A stretch of 6,672 nucleotides of DNA from Pseudomonadota bacterium (GTDB taxonomy: Bacteria > Pseudomonadota > Gammaproteobacteria > Steroidobacterales > GCA-2729495): positions 1 to 6,672 of the forward strand of contig JAUPLK010000095.1 in the NCBI GenBank assembly GCA_030836925.1, given 5' to 3'. The translations under genes were made by a program, and so were the position numbers. Each line of letters starts with the position of its first letter. Within the stretch, counting starts at the first letter, position 1. The notes beneath the pieces were generated by a model that made no database searches, was not told the DNA's origin, and worked only from the letters and a program-made list of their open reading frames with translations. Of the stretch, positions 6,121 through 6,672 are shown piece after piece.

Positions 6121-6286
6121 AGGCAAGTTCGTCGATGATGTGCTCACGGCCGTCGGAACTCTTTTCCGGCGACTGCTTCTTTTCGCGGCGCTGGCGCCGA
6201 TCCGGCTCCGGATTGCGGCGCTTGTCCGTGATGCGCTCAATCTGTCGGGTGGGCAGTCCGGTGCCAATGCGGTCCACGGAATTCAT
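6119..6286 (-). CDS. Small, highly charged hypothetical protein (55 aa) between motD and DUF2802 genes
   Basis: This short open frame encodes 55 residues: MNSVDRIGTGLPTRQIERIT, a very basic middle (DKRRNPEPDRRQRREKKQ, about 21-38), and an acidic end finishing HIIDELA. It has no Cys, Trp or Phe, no membrane segment and no signal peptide, and is probably disordered. Its reality is supported by position: its ATG overlaps the motD stop as ATGA, a GAAGG lies about 9 nt upstream, and its own stop overlaps the next gene's ribosome site. I recall similar small Arg/Lys-rich proteins ending in an acidic HID-type tail near DUF2802 genes in other gammaproteobacteria, but cannot confirm this here. Function unknown. 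A role with the flagellar or chemosensory apparatus is inferred from the operon only. Confidence 0.78.
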   Translation of the reverse strand: MNSVDRIGTGLPTRQIERITDKRRNPEPDRRQRREKKQSPEKSSDGREHIIDELA

Positions 6287-6672
6287 GTCGCGGTGCCTTC
6301 GGCGGCTTCTGCGGCTATGCCACCGGGCATCGGGTCATTGTCGGCAGGTGGCTTGCCGAGAATCACGATGGTGACGCGGCGGTTGCGGTTGCGGCCCTCC
6401 TCGGTGGCGTTGTCGGAGAGCGGCTGGTTCTCGCCCAGACCGGCGACAACCATCCGGCCCGAGCCGATGCCGTGCCCCTCGAACAGCCGCACGATGCGCG
6501 CAGCCCGCGCTGCTGACAGTTCCCAGTTCGACGGGAACTGGCTGGTCTTGATTGGTCGGGTATCCGTGTGCCCCTCGATACGGATCGGATAGGGGCGCTC
6601 GGCAAGGATGACCGCGATCCGGTCGAGCACGGTCATGGCCGACGCTTCTATCTCGGCGCTGCCGCTCGGAAA
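6283..6672 (-). CDS. motD: Flagellar stator protein MotB/MotD, C-terminal OmpA-like domain (5' end outside window)
   Basis: Only the last 129 codons are in the window. They form an OmpA/MotB peptidoglycan-binding domain: FPSGSAEI at the edge, RIEGHTDTRPI, the stator-typical FPSNWELSAARAARIV, VAGLGENQPL, and NRNRRVTIVIL, followed by a 24-residue Pro/Ala/Gly-rich tail. Family knowledge: MotB and MotD anchor the MotA/MotC ion channel units of the flagellar motor to peptidoglycan, with one N-terminal membrane helix carrying the essential Asp (outside this window). FPSNWELS separates it from general OmpA porin-associated proteins. MotD is preferred over MotB because a DUF2802 gene lies downstream, as in pseudomonad motC-motD clusters, but MotB cannot be excluded without the N-terminus and the preceding gene. 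It overlaps the next small gene by ATGA. The internal ATG at 6636 is not the true start because domain sequence continues upstream of it. Confidence 0.85.
   Translation of the reverse strand, partial: FPSGSAEIEASAMTVLDRIAVILAERPYPIRIEGHTDTRPIKTSQFPSNWELSAARAARIVRLFEGHGIGSGRMVVAGLGENQPLSDNATEEGRNRNRRVTIVILGKPPADNDPMPGGIAAEAAEGTAT

Overview
The window looks like chromosomal DNA of a GC-rich gammaproteobacterium (GC roughly 60-65 % by eye). The evidence is a CueR with its classic operator, a YbdL-type aminotransferase, a FleQ-type sigma-54 activator and a MotD/DUF2802 flagellar tail as in pseudomonads and relatives. I cannot name the genus. Coding density is high. I see no tRNA, rRNA, IS element or CRISPR.

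Right-to-left block 1 (minus strand, 1-2788). A YbdL-like PLP aminotransferase (1613-2788) is followed after 16 nt by a class I glutamine amidotransferase (850-1596). After 68 bp comes a copper-response operon, cueR (344-781) then copA (start at 347, running off the left edge). The 68-bp gap holds a CueR promoter: TTGACC, a 19-bp spacer filled by the ACCTTCC-N7-GGAAGGT dyad, then TAGCAT. Its spacing puts transcription start at or within a base or two of the cueR start codon, so the mRNA is predicted leaderless and the operon self-regulated. cueR and copA overlap by four bases (GTGA).

Middle (plus strand, 2932-3990). A 352-aa sigma-54 activator has AAA+ and Fis-type HTH domains close to FleQ/FlrA but no N-terminal sensory domain. 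A 143-bp divergent spacer separates it from the aminotransferase and carries a plausible sigma-70 promoter.

Right-to-left block 2 (minus strand, 4015-6672). This is the end of a flagellar/chemotaxis operon: the C-terminal part of a MotB/MotD stator protein (enters from the right edge), a 55-aa very charged small protein overlapping it by ATGA, a DUF2802 membrane-anchored coiled-coil protein, and an HDOD-GGDEF protein with intact GGDEF and RxxD motifs. The FleQ-like activator and the HDOD-GGDEF gene converge with a 24-bp gap.

No strikingly new defence or mobile system is visible. The points most worth a second look are: the FleQ-like activator, altered at residues FleQ uses for c-di-GMP, beside a probable c-di-GMP synthase that ends a stator operon; the small charged protein; the aminotransferase-amidotransferase pair; and the compact, probably leaderless cueR-copA operon.
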